From NCBI GenBank assembly GCA_024345305.1, contig BRON01000003.1, forward strand, positions 62,001 to 126,000: a stretch of 64,000 bases of DNA, read 5' to 3'. This DNA comes from Mrakia gelida (taxonomy: Eukaryota; Basidiomycota; Tremellomycetes; Cystofilobasidiales; Mrakiaceae). This document shows positions 33,836 to 45,490 of this stretch, piece after piece. How positions within the stretch are numbered: position 1 is the first letter of the stretch; every line of letters begins with the position of its first letter. Both the position numbers and the translations under genes were made by a program. Under the pieces are notes generated by a model. The model saw only the letters and a list, made by a program, of their open reading frames with translations. It was not told where the DNA came from and did no database searches.

Positions 33836-35588
33836 CTTGAGGGAGGGAGGACGAACGAAGGGCGAAGGGAGGACGGGAGCGAGGTGAAGAGGTCGATGGA
33901 GCTGGTTTGGGGAAAGAAGAGCAGAGGTCAGTTCGTTCTTCTTCTCCTCGACTCTCGAGCCGATCTGTTCCTTCACCGAGGGAAGACCTCACCCGTCTAC
34001 GTATCAGATCAAAGGCTGGGCGACCGAGGCTTCAAAGAGTCGTCGATCCAATCGAATCAGCGACGCGCCTCGGGAAGACCTGTTGTTCCCTTTCCTTCGT
34101 TCACCAATGAGAAAATCAGATAAGACGACGCGATTAGTAGATTGAACCGAGGTAGAAGCGACGAGAATAGATCTGTAGAACCGCTGGACGCGTTCTGAGC
34201 CGAGGTTCCCCCCGACCCTTTGTCGGTTGAGAGTTTGGACGTCGTCGCTCCCTCCGAGGTAAGATCCAGCTCTACACCGAGGTAGATCGTGGTACTTGGC
34301 TCCTACCTAGGCTGAGAGCGCTCAATCTGAGAGAGGAAGCTCGGCGAGGAGAGAGGGAAGGTTGGGAGGATCGCGAGACACAGACGCGTCGCGATCTCAA
34401 CCAATCCTCCATCTGTTCCTCTGAGACGCCTCCGAACCTCTCCCGACCGTCGAGCGCCTCTAGATGCGTAGAAGAGAATCGTTGAAGACGCTTGACTTAC
34501 CGCAGCCGAGTCTGAGTGACCACGTTCTCCTCTGCATTCGGTGAAGAGGGAGAAAGTGGAGAAACGAGTCAGCGAGGTGAAGGAGGCGAGCGGGGAAGAG
34601 GTGAGAGGGAGAAACGAGAAAGAATTTGACCGAATCAAAAGGTGTATCGCTCAGTAGCCAGATGCGAGGGGGGCTCCAAGAGCAGTCCTCAGCATCATCC
34701 TGGACGAGCTTGAGACGGCTGAAGGGAAGGAAGGAGGGTAAGGAGGGCCAAACGTTGAGCTCGACGTCTCCTTCCTTCGCTTCCTCTCGCTCTACGATCG
34801 CTCTAGGGGTCTGATAGCAGAAATCTCAAGTCTCTCGACACTTCCTTTCGCTTGAGTGGGACTCATCTCTCTATCCATCCCTCTTCGCTCGTTCAGACGG
34901 CTCTCGACATCTTGTTCGACGAAGCCCACCTCGATCCTCCTTCCCTCCTCGTCGCCGTCGTCCCTCCTTCGCTTCCTTCACCTTCTTATCGGACTCCAAC
35001 GCAGCTCCGAATAGACCATGGAAGGGTTTGAGTTTGCGTAGGTGAGTTGGGAAAGGGAGATATTGAGTGGATAGGTGCTGTTCAGGTCGGGAGAGCAACC
35101 GACCTTTCATCAGGCCTCTTTGGTCCAAGCTCACCGTTTCGACCTTCCTTCTTTCCAGCCCTCCCTCTCTCTGCTCCCTCCCCCTCACCCACCATGATCC
35201 GAATTCCTCAACATCGAAGCTCACCTTCTCTTTGACGCCCTCACCTCTTCGCTCTCAACTTTTCAGGCATTCAATTTCGGCTCTGAACTCTAGGGGAAGA
35301 GAGACCGCCTTGCCCCTCTCTCCGGCGACCACCGTCCTCTCCCTTCCCTGCCTGTTCTCTTCTCTGCTCCTTCTCGACGTCCACGAACCCTCTCCTTCTT
35401 TTCCTTTCCTTTTAATCTTCTCTTCTAGTCCACCCCTCAACAGCATCGACCACCAGGAGCCGGCCTCCCTTCTCTCCTTCACCCAATCACCCTCCTTCCC
35501 TCTCTCCTCGACCACCCACCCGCTTAATCTCTCGGACCTCTCCTCCTCCTCCTTCCCATCGCCTCCTCCCTTCCTTCCTCAGCAAACC
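33836..35588. other. Long divergent intergenic region with a family X-like relic
   Basis: This lies between the BIM1-like gene (-) and the NADPH oxidase gene (+). At 34897-35027 on the + strand, after an intron-type acceptor (cgttcag), a short open segment reads TALDILFDEAHLDPPSLLVA, resembling HALDILLD-AFLTPERYPN of family X. It runs to a stop near 35028 and I could not extend it upstream. From about 35280 the + strand is pyrimidine-rich leader of the oxidase gene, with an intron-like end (caacttttcag) near 35265. The rest holds nothing I can support. Confidence 0.35.
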
Positions 35589-38500
35589 ATGTCCAACAAC
35601 CCAGGATTCCTTCACCACGTCAAGGCAGAACTCTCAGGGCGAAGACTCGTATTCAACATCCTCTGGTACGGTAAGTCCTTCGTCTCGTTTCATCTCTCTC
35701 GCTCCCTCGTCGTCCTCCCTTCACCTCCCTCCTCTCCCTCCGAGACCTCCACCTCCGCGTTCCTTTCCTGTCCCTTCTCGAGCTGAACCTGGTCTCGTAT
35801 CCTTCGTCGTCCTCGCAGGCACCCAAATCTTCCTGTTCGCGTACGGATGGCACTCTCAGGCTACGAACCCTGCTCTCGCTCCTCTCAACACTCTCAAGTT
35901 CTCGGTCTGGATCTCCAGAGGTGCAGGACTCGTTCTCGCCTTCGACGGGTTCTTCATCTTGGTTCCCAGTGAGTTCTACATCCTCTCTTCTGAACTGTGA
36001 TATCGAAACGAGGCTGGTGTGATAGGTGGAAAAGAGAGAGGGAGACCGGAGGTTGACGGGCGAGAGAGAGGGTGGGAGAGGGGGAGGAGAGGTCATATCG
36101 AGGGCTGAAGGTCTCACGATCGAGCCTAGATGGGGGCTCGGAGAGATGGAGGGCTATGTATATATCCGGAGGAGCAAAGGGACGACCACTCTTGCATCTT
36201 TCCCTGATCCGAGACGAAGGTCTCTCGACTTCGGAGGCGATCTTCGCGAGCTGACCTTTTCTCGTTGCCCTCTTCTTTTGCTCCCTTCCCTCTCGCCTCC
36301 CAGTGCTTCGAAACATCATCAAGATCGTTCGACCTCAGCTCACATGGCTCTTCCCTGCCGATGAGAACATCTGGTGAGTGCACTTGCTCCTTCTCTGACT
36401 CTCGCGCCGTTGTCACGTCGAGGACGGAGTTGAGTCGGTGTTGACTCTGTTTTCTCTTCTTCCTTCTTCCCTCCCCTTCCAATTCGTCTTCGTTGATCTG
36501 TACGACCCTTATCGGTGACCAACCAGGTTCCATCGCCAAGTCGCCTACTCGATGCTCTTCTTCACGATCGGTGAGTCGCGTTCCTTCCTTCGCTCTTCGA
36601 CTTTCGAACCTCGCGTCGCGTCGAAACTGACTTTCGTCGTCTTCTTCTTCTTTCTCTCTCTCAGTCCACACCACGGCTCACTACGTCAACTTCATCAACG
36701 TCGAGAGATCTCGTTAGTCCTTCTCTTCCCATTTCCACTCTCTTGGGCTCGTTCGCTGACTCGTCGTTGTCGCTTTCGCTTTCACAGAGGTCAGGAAGCA
36801 GACCGCTCTCGAGGTTCACTACACTCAGCCCGGCGGGTTCACTGGTCACGTTATGCTGCTTATCATGGTACGTCTCGTCCCTCCTTTCTCGTTAGTGGAT
36901 GAAGCTGACCTCCGCCGTCCTTCGTCTTCAGTTCTTGATGTACACGACCGCTCATCACAAGATCCGTCAACAAGCGTTCGAGGTCTTCTGGTGAGCCAAC
37001 GTCTCTCCTTCCTTCTTTCTCTCGCGAGAGCTGACTGTACTCCTCGATCTCCCTGAACAGGTACACCCACCACCTCGCGTTCTTCTTCATGATCGGTCTC
37101 GTGCGTCGCTCTCCTCTTTCACCGTCTCGAGATCTTCGACGAGCTGACTTTGTCTTCGACTTGCTCTTCCAGTACACCCACGCTACTGGATGCTTCGTTC
37201 GAGACACCGTTCTTCCAGACTACAACTACACCTTCCCTTACTACGGCGATCACTGCCTTGGATACGAGAGCTGGAGATTGTGAGTCGAGCTTTCGGAGTC
37301 GCGTCCTCGTTGTTCTGCTCGTCTCGTCCGAGGCTGACCTTTCCTCTTCGCACTCTTCCTCGCCCAGTACAATCTGGATTGGATTCCTCGTGAGTCTTCC
37401 ATCATCTCAGCTCATCGACATCTTCGACGCCTGTCACCGTCGCCGTCGCTGACTCGTTTTCTCCCGTCCTTCCATTTCGCAGTACTTTGGAGAGCGAGTC
37501 TACCGAGAGGTTCGAGCCAGATGGCAGACCGATATCGTTAAGGTCATGCTTCACCCTGCTGGAGCGATGGAGATCAGGTTCAACAAGCCCAGCTTCAAGT
37601 ACAAGCCCGGACAGGTGAGCTCGACCCTTCCTCGACGCGTCCCGCCTTCGTTCGAACTCAACACTGACTCTTCACGTCGTTTTCATCGTCAGTGGCTCTT
37701 CCTTCAAGTCCCCGATGTTTCTCGATTCCAGTGGCACCCTGTGAGTCGCGATTCGACGAGGTGAGAGGACGACGCTGACCGACCGTTCGCTTTGATCTAC
37801 CAGTTCACGATCACCTCTTCGCCCGAGGTTCGTTCTCCCTTTCTCTATCGTCCCTTCGGGGAGCTCGAACTCACCTCCTCTCATCTCCCAACAGGATCCT
37901 TACGTCTCGGTTCACATTCGACAAGTCGGAGGTTTGTCTTTTCTCGCGCGACCTTTCTTTGCCTCACTCTCGCTGCACTCTGACGCGTTCTTCCTCTCCC
38001 CCTTCGTTCTTTCAGACTTCACCAAAGCTCTTGGACGACGACTCGGTGCCGATCCTGAACTCGCTGCTCTCCTCACCATCGGTGCTCAGAAGCCTTCCGA
38101 GAAGGGAGACGCTGCTCTCGGACAGTCCATCGAGATCTTGGCTGGTGCGATTGGGAAGATCATGCCTAAGCTCAGGATTGACGGTAAATCGACTCCTCGC
38201 TATCTTTGTTCTAGGTAAGGAACTGAGCTGACTCGTTTATCTCGCGTTTTCCGACCTTCAGGACCTTTCGGAGGTGAGTTCGACGGGCAGCCTTCGACGC
38301 GACGAGAACCGAACTGATCCGCCCCTCTGTCTCTCTCGCTTCATCACCTGCAGCTCCCGCCGAGGACGTCTTCAAATCGGACGTCGCTGTTCTCATTGGT
38401 GGGGGTATCGGAGTCACTCCCTTCGCCTCGATCTTGAAGCACATCTGGTTCGTTCATCTCCTCCGCTCGAACTCGTCGTCGCCATATCCTCGTTCTCGAA

Positions 38501-39396
38501 CTGACCTCCCCTCTGCCCTTCTTCTTCCGACAGGTACCAGCAGAGGAAGGGAAACCTTGGATCTCTTCGACGAGTCGAGTTCATCTGGATTTGCGTGAGT
38601 TCTGTCTCCCCATCGAGTCGTTCTTGCGACCACGACGAGCGCTGACGTCTGTTCCTCTGCTTCTTTGACAGCGAGACACCGGATCCTTCGGTTGGTTCCA
38701 GAACTTGCTCGAGGAGATTGAAAAGAGTCAGACCGATCGTGAGTCCCCTCTTCAACTTTCGATTCTCGCGTCTCACTCAGGACTGACATTCGCTCTCGTC
38801 GCCGTGTTCCAGCCAACTTCCTCAGGATCTCGGTTCGTCCTTCGCTCCCGCTCTTTCTCCGAGACACGCGCTGACTTTGATTCTCTTCTCCCACCATAGC
38901 TCTACCTCACTCAAAAGCTCTCGATGGACGCCATGTACAACATCGCTCTCAACAACGACGAATACGAGTGAGTCGCGCGACTTCCTTCGCCTCTCCTCTT
39001 CTTTCTCTCTCAGACTGACTCTCTCCTGCCTTTCCCTTCTCTCTCGCAGTCCCCTCACCAACCTCCGATCTCGAACCCTCTTCGGACGACCCAACTTCAA
39101 GCAGATCTTCTCGACCATCACCGAGGCCGTCGAGGGAGGATCGTACCTTCCTGGTCGAGAGGCGTCTCTCCAGAGCAAGGTCGGAGTCTACTTCTGTGGA
39201 CCTGCCGTTCTTGCCAAGTCCATCAAGGTATGTACCAGTCTTTTCGTCTCCTGAAGAAAGGAAAGACGTCGAGAAAGAGATGCTACGCGACCTCAAACGC
39301 TGATCTTCCCTTTCTCGTTTCTCGCTCGATCAGGACCACTGCACCTCCGCTGGAACCAAGTCCGTCAAGTACTCTTTCGCCAAGGAGCACTTCTAG
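35589..39396 (+). CDS. NADPH oxidase, gp91phox/NoxA type
   Basis: This transfers electrons from NADPH through FAD and two hemes across the membrane to make superoxide. In fungi it controls hyphal growth and differentiation. The start is ATG 35589 ([19 protein letters not shown]). The N-terminal ferric-reductase region has six helices. The heme histidines are expected in [19 protein letters not shown] and in TTAHHKIR to [14 protein letters not shown]. The FAD site is [16 protein letters not shown], the NADPH loops are DGPFGAPAED and [19 protein letters not shown], and the end is [13 protein letters not shown] to SFAKEHF, TAG 39394-39396. About 23 exons and roughly 550 residues match the NoxA class, with no EF hands and no long NoxB-like N-terminus. 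Exon 38262-38273 has only 12 bases and encodes the middle of the DGPFG motif. Confidence 0.93.
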
Positions 39397-39839
39397 GTTC
39401 TTCACCCGTCGCTCGTCGTCTTTCTCGTCTCGCTCCTTCGTCCGTTCGTTTCTTCGTCGCCGTCGTCGTCCGCTCGTCTGATTCGAAGCGCTCGCTTCCC
39501 TCTTTCTTCTCGTAGCTTAAGCCTTCTATTTTTGCTCTTCCTCTTGTTCAGCATCTTTTATCCCCTTTTTATTGAGCCCCCGCATACCTTCTGCGAAAGA
39601 AAAGAAAGGAAACCAACCATCTCCTCTCCCTCGCACGCTACACAGCTTCTCCCTCCTCAAAATCGAACGCTCCTCCTCCCTCCTTTGTCCCTCCAACCTC
39701 ATTTCCCTTTAGGTGAGCAGACTCCCCGCCTTCTCTCGTCCCCTTTCAACCCCAGCGACTGACCCTTGCCCGTTTCGTTTTCGCGTTCGCAGAGTCGCTT
39801 GCTCTCTATCCTTTCCGCGGAGAAGCAGGTGCTCGGGAG

Positions 39840-40178
39840 ATGGCAGACCATCAAGCTTTGAGTTCCTTTCGAGGAGCTGCCGTCCTGGGTTCAAACTCTT
39901 GCCTGTGGGATCTTTCCTCTCTCGGGGGGGAAGTACAACACTGGGTTGAGATGATATCTTGTCAAGACGGGATATTTCCTACCACCACCTTTCCTTCCAC
40001 CTCTGTGCTTCTTTGCTCTCTTCGTTTGAAAACCGAAGAGGGGGAGGGAGGAAGGAGGTTTGCTGAGCTCGACGATTCCATGGCTCTGCCTTCATCACCC
40101 TTATCTGTTCGCGGCGAGATTGGAGAGACAGAGAGGTGCGTGCGTGGTGTGAGAAGGAGAGAAAAGGTCTGGATATAA
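39840..40178 (+). CDS. Possible small gene of unknown function with a leader intron
   Basis: ATG 39840 opens 112 codons (MADHQALSSFRGAAVLGSNS) to TAA near 40176-40178. A standard intron (39713-39792: donor gtgagcag, branch gactgacc, acceptor ttcgcag) lies just upstream, and the sequence before it is C/T-rich like other leaders here, which suggests a transcript starting near 39600. The protein shows no recognised motif, no signal peptide and no membrane helix. The frame could be chance, and other frames across the same exon are also open. It sits between the oxidase 3' end and the 3' end of the next minus-strand gene. Confidence 0.35.
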   Translation: MADHQALSSFRGAAVLGSNSCLWDLSSLGGEVQHWVEMISCQDGIFPTTTFPSTSVLLCSLRLKTEEGEGGRRFAELDDSMALPSSPLSVRGEIGETERCVRGVRRREKVWI

Positions 40179-40474
40179 AGGAGAGTGGGAAGGTCGAACG
40201 AATGAAGGGAGGTGCGAAATCGAAGGAGCAAAAAAGAGTGAACGAGCGAGAGACGACCTTCTTCTGGACCTGCCAGAGAAGAACGAGGAGCTCAAAAGGA
40301 GTGCAACAAACACAACAACAGCAACACAGGGTATAGAAAGCGTCCGATCACTGGTCGATGGCCATAGGTCCCCAGAGAGACTCGTCCCTGTTTGACCAAC
40401 GAAGAAGAAGGAGGGAAGAGGTCAGCTCGAGCTCGCGTCGTCGTCGAAGCAACGAGAGAAGACGAGGAGACAAC
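40179..40474. other. Intergenic stretch
   Basis: This is the 3' flank of the double-psi beta-barrel gene and, if real, of the small + gene. It has A/G-rich + strand sequence and no supported feature. Confidence 0.4.
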
Positions 40475-41764
40475 TCACCAAACATCAGCACTGGGATCAG
40501 TAGCCATCCTCATCTTGATATCCCAGAGTTTGCCTTGGTCGAGATCAGCGAGAGAGGCGAAGGCTGCTTGAGTGAGGTCGACGTGTTTGGATCCGACGGC
40601 GCATCCAGCGCAGGTGTCGACGATTCGGACGAAAACGCACTTGGAGGGACCGTTGCAGACTGTAGACGCACTCAAGAGAAGAACGGGGAGGTTAGATGTG
40701 GCAGAGAAGCTGGAAGGAGGGGAGAAAGAGGGGGGCGAGAGGCAGGGAAGACGGACGAACGCTCGAGGAACTTGAAGCAGGCGGGGCGATCCTCCCAGCC
40801 TTCCATGGCGAGAGCGCAGGCAAAGGATTGATCCTGGAGAGGACGAAAGCAACGCGAAGAGGGAAGTCAGTGAGTGTTGAGGGGGGCCGAAGACTCGAGT
40901 CGAGAGGAGAACGAGACCAGGGAGCGACGCGTCGTTCGAAAACTCACCGTAGGAGCCCAATCCCCGTTCGCCCAGCACGAAGGGTTCTGCAAGTCGTATC
41001 CAGTGTACCTGAGTGCCAGCCAGGCAGTCAAAAGACGTAGAACAAGTCAGCTTCCAAGCGCAAGCTCCCTCTTCTCGCAACCGACAACAACGCGTCTCGC
41101 ACGAAAGGAAGACGAACTCACCAAGTGATGATCACCTCCTGAGCCTTCCCAATCGCCTTCATCACGTTCTCCACCACTCCCTCCAACAACCCACTTGTCG
41201 AATCATCCACCAAACTCTTCGCCGTGTCCTCCACTCCCGAATCCGTTTTCTTCTTCCCTCCCTTCTTCTTCTTCGACTTCTTAGGCTTCTTCGCCCTCTT
41301 CTGCATCGTCTTCCCCGTAAAACCCACTTCCTCCTCCTCTTCGTCGTCGTCGAGGGAGAGAAGCTGTTGCTGCTGATGATGATGGTCGACTCCTTCGTTG
41401 GTGAGAGGCGAACGCTCTTGAAGTTGAAGAGCTGGAGCGGACGAGTTGGGGTATTTGTAAGGGAGGTCGGTAGCGGCGACGGATTGCCAGCCGTCCCGAG
41501 CGGAGAGGAAGTAGGAGGGTGGGTAGGAGTGCTGGGTTGAACAAGAAATCAAACAACAACGAAGGTCAGCGAGCGAAACGACGAAGTCGAGAACGGAGGG
41601 AGAAGAGACGATGGACGAACAGCTCGTCTGAAGTCATGAGCTCTTCCTCCCATAGCACCAGACTTGTAGTCGTAGTGAGCTACGGAGTGCGCAGGAGAGG
41701 CTTCCACCACGTTGGTCGAGGAAAGGAGGAGAAGGGCCGAGAGGAGGAGGGTTGGGAGGATCAT
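40475..41764 (-). CDS. Secreted double-psi beta-barrel (RlpA/expansin-like) protein with Lys-rich propart
   Basis: The start is ATG 41764; signal peptide MILPTLLLSALLLLSSTNVV. The N-terminal half is low-complexity: HHHQQQQLLSLDDDEEEEE, then a Kex2-type site QKR before KKPKKSKKKKGGKKK. The C-terminal 110 residues form a double-psi beta-barrel: ITWYTGYDLQNPSCWANGDW, FACALAMEGWEDRPACFKFL, CVFVRIVDTCAGCAVGSKHV and DLTQAAFASLADLDQGK, with the family Asp in VDTCAGC and paired cysteines. It ends ADVW, TGA 40475-40477. Relatives loosen or bind wall polysaccharides or act as small secreted effectors. Cleavage at KR would free the barrel. About six exons are seen. A TATA box lies at 42000. Confidence 0.82.
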
Positions 41765-42531
41765 CGTTTGTTGTTGACGAGCTGGGAGAGGGTTGAGATT
41801 GTTTGTGGGTTGTGCTGAACGAGAAGAAGGGAGTGGGAGACCGGCTCGAGAAGAAACCAAGGAGTTTCTGAAGAAGGAGAGGAAGGAGGAGGTGGTGGTT
41901 GATGGTGAACGAGAAGAAGAAACAACACGAGAGAGGGCCCAAAGTGGGTCGCGTGGTTGCGACTCGAAGATTTCAGCGTTGGTTCCTAATGCCCAGGCCT
42001 TTTATAGCAGCGAAGCCAAAGACAGGGTCAACGTATTCGTGGTCTCCAAACAAAAACGGAAGCGAGGGGGTGGGTGGGTTTGGGAGGAAAAGAGAGAGAG
42101 CCTGGACTGTCGAGGAGGAGGGAGGAGGAGGGTTCGACGCGTCGTCTTCCATTCCTCGTCCCGTTGAACCTCCCCCTCCTCACTCATAGGGCAGAATCGG
42201 TATCGAACACCCGGGGATGGATATCGGAGGGACGGAGGAGCGAAGACGTCAAGCTTCCTCTCGTTCGGTCGCGAGTCGGGGCTCGAAGTTGGAACTCACC
42301 TTCCGTCGCTTCAACTCTCCCTGCCTCCGTCTTTCCCTCTCCCACCCAACCCAGCAAAAAAAAAAGGCATCATCTCTCGTCTTCTTCAAATATACACAAA
42401 ACTCAGACCTCTCTCTATCTCTCTCTCTCGCGTGGCGAACTCTCGACCGCGGTCGCAGAACCAAAACTAAACTTAAGAAGAAGGAAACCAAAACAGCAAC
42501 TACGAACAACCAACCTCCTCACACTCCCTCT
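41765..42531. other. Promoter of the beta-barrel gene and 3' flank of the peptidase gene
   Basis: Besides the TATA element at 42000-42007, this holds an A run of 12 near 42356 and CT-repeat-like sequence near 42410. No gene is supported. Confidence 0.5.
42000..42007 (-). promoter_or_regulatory. TATA box for the double-psi beta-barrel gene
   Basis: The minus strand reads ctataaaa, then gg, the same octamer as at the chitin deacetylase gene. It is about 235 bp before the ATG at 41764, leaving room for a longer leader. Confidence 0.55.
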
Positions 42532-45131
42532 CTAGTAGATCATGGACGACATATCGGCTCGGATACGGGCGCTGCAAAGGAGGAGGGGAAGGGTAGAAGG
42601 GGAGGGGAGGAGAGGGTCAGCGAGCGCGACCAGAGCGAGGAGACAGGTGGATCGAAAGGGAAAGGACTCACTAGTCGAAGAGACCCTCGGTTCGTCCCAT
42701 AGCGGCGATAGCGATATCCTGATCCCAAAGCTTAGCCTGGGCACTGAGAGTTGAGAGAAACGTCAGGAAGGGAAGGGGTCAGCGAACTTCAACTCGAACG
42801 CGTTCTCCTCGACCTCGACGCGAAACGTAAACGAAGGTACTCACACCCTCATGATGTCCTCAACAGTCACAGCGTCGATAGCAGCCTCGATCTCCTTGGG
42901 GGTCAACCTCGTTCCGTGGGTGAAGATGTTCTTAGCGATATCCTCGACGATCGACTTGGTTCCCTCGTCGGAAAGCGACAGGAGGGTAGCGGCCTTGAGC
43001 TGGGACTTGGCTCGCTCGACCTCGGCTCCGGTGGGGTTCATCGACATTCGCTGCCACTCCTTGAGGGTGAAGTGAACGGTGTCGTCGATGTTCATGAGCT
43101 GTGGGTGAGGCGGGCGAAGAAGAAAAAAGGGAAGGGAAGGAGGAGGGAACGAGAACGCGAAAGGTCAGCTTCGTTGTGGTCGGTTCTCGTTCTCGGGTCG
43201 AGGAGAGAAAGAAGAGCAGGACGAACGTTCTCAGTAACGATGTGAACTCCCCAAAGTCCAGTATCGGCGTAGGAAAGGTTGAAGTGACGGAAGCTGTTGG
43301 CGAGGGAAGCGCCGGAGATGATGTGGGTGAGTTTGGAGGAGAGGAGGGGAGCGGCACCGAGCGATCGGTCCCAGTTTCCCATGATGGAGGCGATAACGGT
43401 CTAGTAAAACGAACCGACACCAACAGTCAGCTCCAGAGGTTCTTCGAAGCCAACAAAGATGTTCCTTGGACTCACCATGGTCCAGTAATCAGGGCTGGAA
43501 GCGGGAACTCCCTCGACGGCGATGGCGATGTGGCAGTCCTCCCAGGAATCGTCTCGAACTCGAACCTCGGATCCAACGAACTGGGGTTTGGGAGCCTTGG
43601 TTCGTCGCATGGGATCGGGTCCGGTAGGGAAAGCGGCGAGGTGCTTCTGGGCGAGCTCGACGAGCTGAGCGTGGTCGACGGCTCCAGCTCCGGCGAAGAC
43701 CATCTTGTCGGCGTGAAGGTTCTTCTGTCGGTACTCGAGGAGGTCCTCCTTGGTGATGGTCTGGATGTTGGCGGTGGGTCCGAGGATATCGTATCCCAAG
43801 GGCTGGCCTGAGAGTGGGTGGGAAGGAGACGATGGGGAAGAGGAGAGACGCGAGGAAGGAGAGGGAGAGAACGGGAAAAAAACAGACGGGCGGAGAGAGG
43901 TCAGCTTCGTCTTCCTTCCCTCCTTCGACCGCTCCTGCAGCTGTCCCTCCCGTTCCTTCTCCCTCGGACTCATTCCCACCTCCGACCTTCATCTCCATCC
44001 ATCCTTCTTCTCCATCGAACAACCAAAGCGAGGTACTCACCCTGGAAAGCTACGGCGTGCAGGTGATCAAAGATAGCCTCCTGCTTGTCCTTGGAGACCT
44101 CCTCCGCCTCTCGAAGGATGGTGCTCCTCTCAGCGTCGATGGCGGCGGTCTCGAACTTGGGGTTGCTGAGCATGTCACCGATGATCTCGGTCATCTTGGG
44201 AACTCCCGAAGCGAGGGATCGTCCAGTGTAGGAGGTGAGCTCTCGAGCGGTGTAGGCGTCGAGTCGTCCTCCGATGTTCTCGACCTCGGTCTCGAGCTGC
44301 TTCAACGAACGGGTGGGAGTTCCTGTGGGAGTGAAGAGGTAGGGATGAAGAGGGTAGGAAGAGAAGGGAGGGTATGGGAAAGATAGAGAGTCAGAGGAGG
44401 AAGTCGGAGGGGAAGGAGAGAGGGAGAGGGAGGAAGGGAAGGGGATGACGATCCTCCCTCCCTTCCTTTGAGCTGCTGCAACTCACCCTTGAAGTACTGT
44501 AACACGCGAACCAACGGAAAGGGTGGATAGATGAGCTCTTGCTCTTTCCGAGGAAGGTAGAAGGATCTGAAGCTTGAACTGACCAAGTGCTCAGCGAAGT
44601 GAGCAACTCCAGCCTTCTGGTCGTGTCTCGATCCGACGTCAAAGTAGACTCCAATCGTGGCAGTCTGAGCGTGAGGTTGGTGCTCCTGAAATGGATCACA
44701 ATCGATACGGAAGAGTTCAAACAAGTCAAGGTCAGCTTTTGTAAGGGCGTTGCAGTTGTATGAGGATGCCGATCAAAGGCGAGGGCTCGTTGAAGAACGG
44801 AAGGAGGGAGGGACGAGGATGTTTGAAACTTACGGAAGCTACGACGAGGCCGTTAGGCAGCCTAGAGATCTTGGTGATGGGTTGGGAAGGAGAAGCAGTA
44901 GCGAAACACCGAACAGAAGAGGTAGACTAGAAGAAAAAGTAAGAGGAAGGGAGAGGGAGGTCAGCATCGAGAGCTTCGACTCGCTTTTCTCTCTCACGAC
45001 GCCCTGCTTCTTCCAGCTCCCATCGCTGGGTTCTTTCCTCCTCCCCTCCCAGCACCGCATGTAGGGATGTATGCACTCACTGCTCGTGGGGACTGAGCCT
45101 TCAGAGACCGGGCAAGGAGACGAGACGCCAT
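42532..45131 (-). CDS. MAS1: Mitochondrial processing peptidase beta subunit
   Basis: This subunit cleaves presequences of imported mitochondrial proteins in the matrix. The start is ATG 45131 (MASRLLARSLKAQSPRA), an Arg/Ser/Ala-rich presequence. The inverted zinc motif is intact: GVAHFAEHL (H-x2-E-H) with the downstream metal glutamate expected in TEVENIGGRLDAYTARE. Other family blocks are YFKGTPTRSLKQLE, GPTANIQTITKEDLLEY, MVFAGAGAVDHAQLVELA and LWDQDIAIAAMG. It ends ADMSSMIY, TAG 42532-42534. An intact HxxEH argues for catalytic MPP-beta rather than the complex III core protein Qcr1, where the site is usually degenerate. About eleven exons; one (44487-44496) has only 10 bases and encodes YFK. 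Confidence 0.92.
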
Positions 45132-45490
45132 TTTGAGGGAGGGAGGGGAGGGAGAAGGGAAGAGGGAGAAGGGGTAGGAGGATGGCGGTTTGGAGGAGCG
45201 GAGCGAGAGAGGAAGAGTTCGCTCGCCCATGATTCGTCGAAGTCGAGCAACGAATCCATTATGTATAGAAAACGAGAACGAGCACATCCTAGAAGGCATC
45301 ACGAACGAATCAAGAGAGAGAAAAAGCGAATCCGAAAGCGAGAAAAAATAAAAGAGATCAAAAGACGAAAACACCCGACCGTCGAAAAACGCGTCTCCTC
45401 CTCCGTCCCTCCCTCCTCCAAAAGAAAGACTACTACAGCAGACGACGGCTCTAGGTACTCCTCCTACTGCACTCACACCTTCTCCCCCGC
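45132..45490. other. Intergenic stretch between two minus-strand genes
   Basis: This is the promoter of the peptidase gene and the 3' flank of the condensin gene. The part near 45280-45380 is purine-rich on the + strand (gagagagaaaaagcg). No other feature is seen. Confidence 0.45.

Noticed and set aside
42532..45131. Complex III core protein 1 (Qcr1) as the identity of the peptidase gene
   Set aside because: The HFAEH zinc motif and its downstream glutamate are intact, which fits catalytic MPP-beta better, although the families are close.
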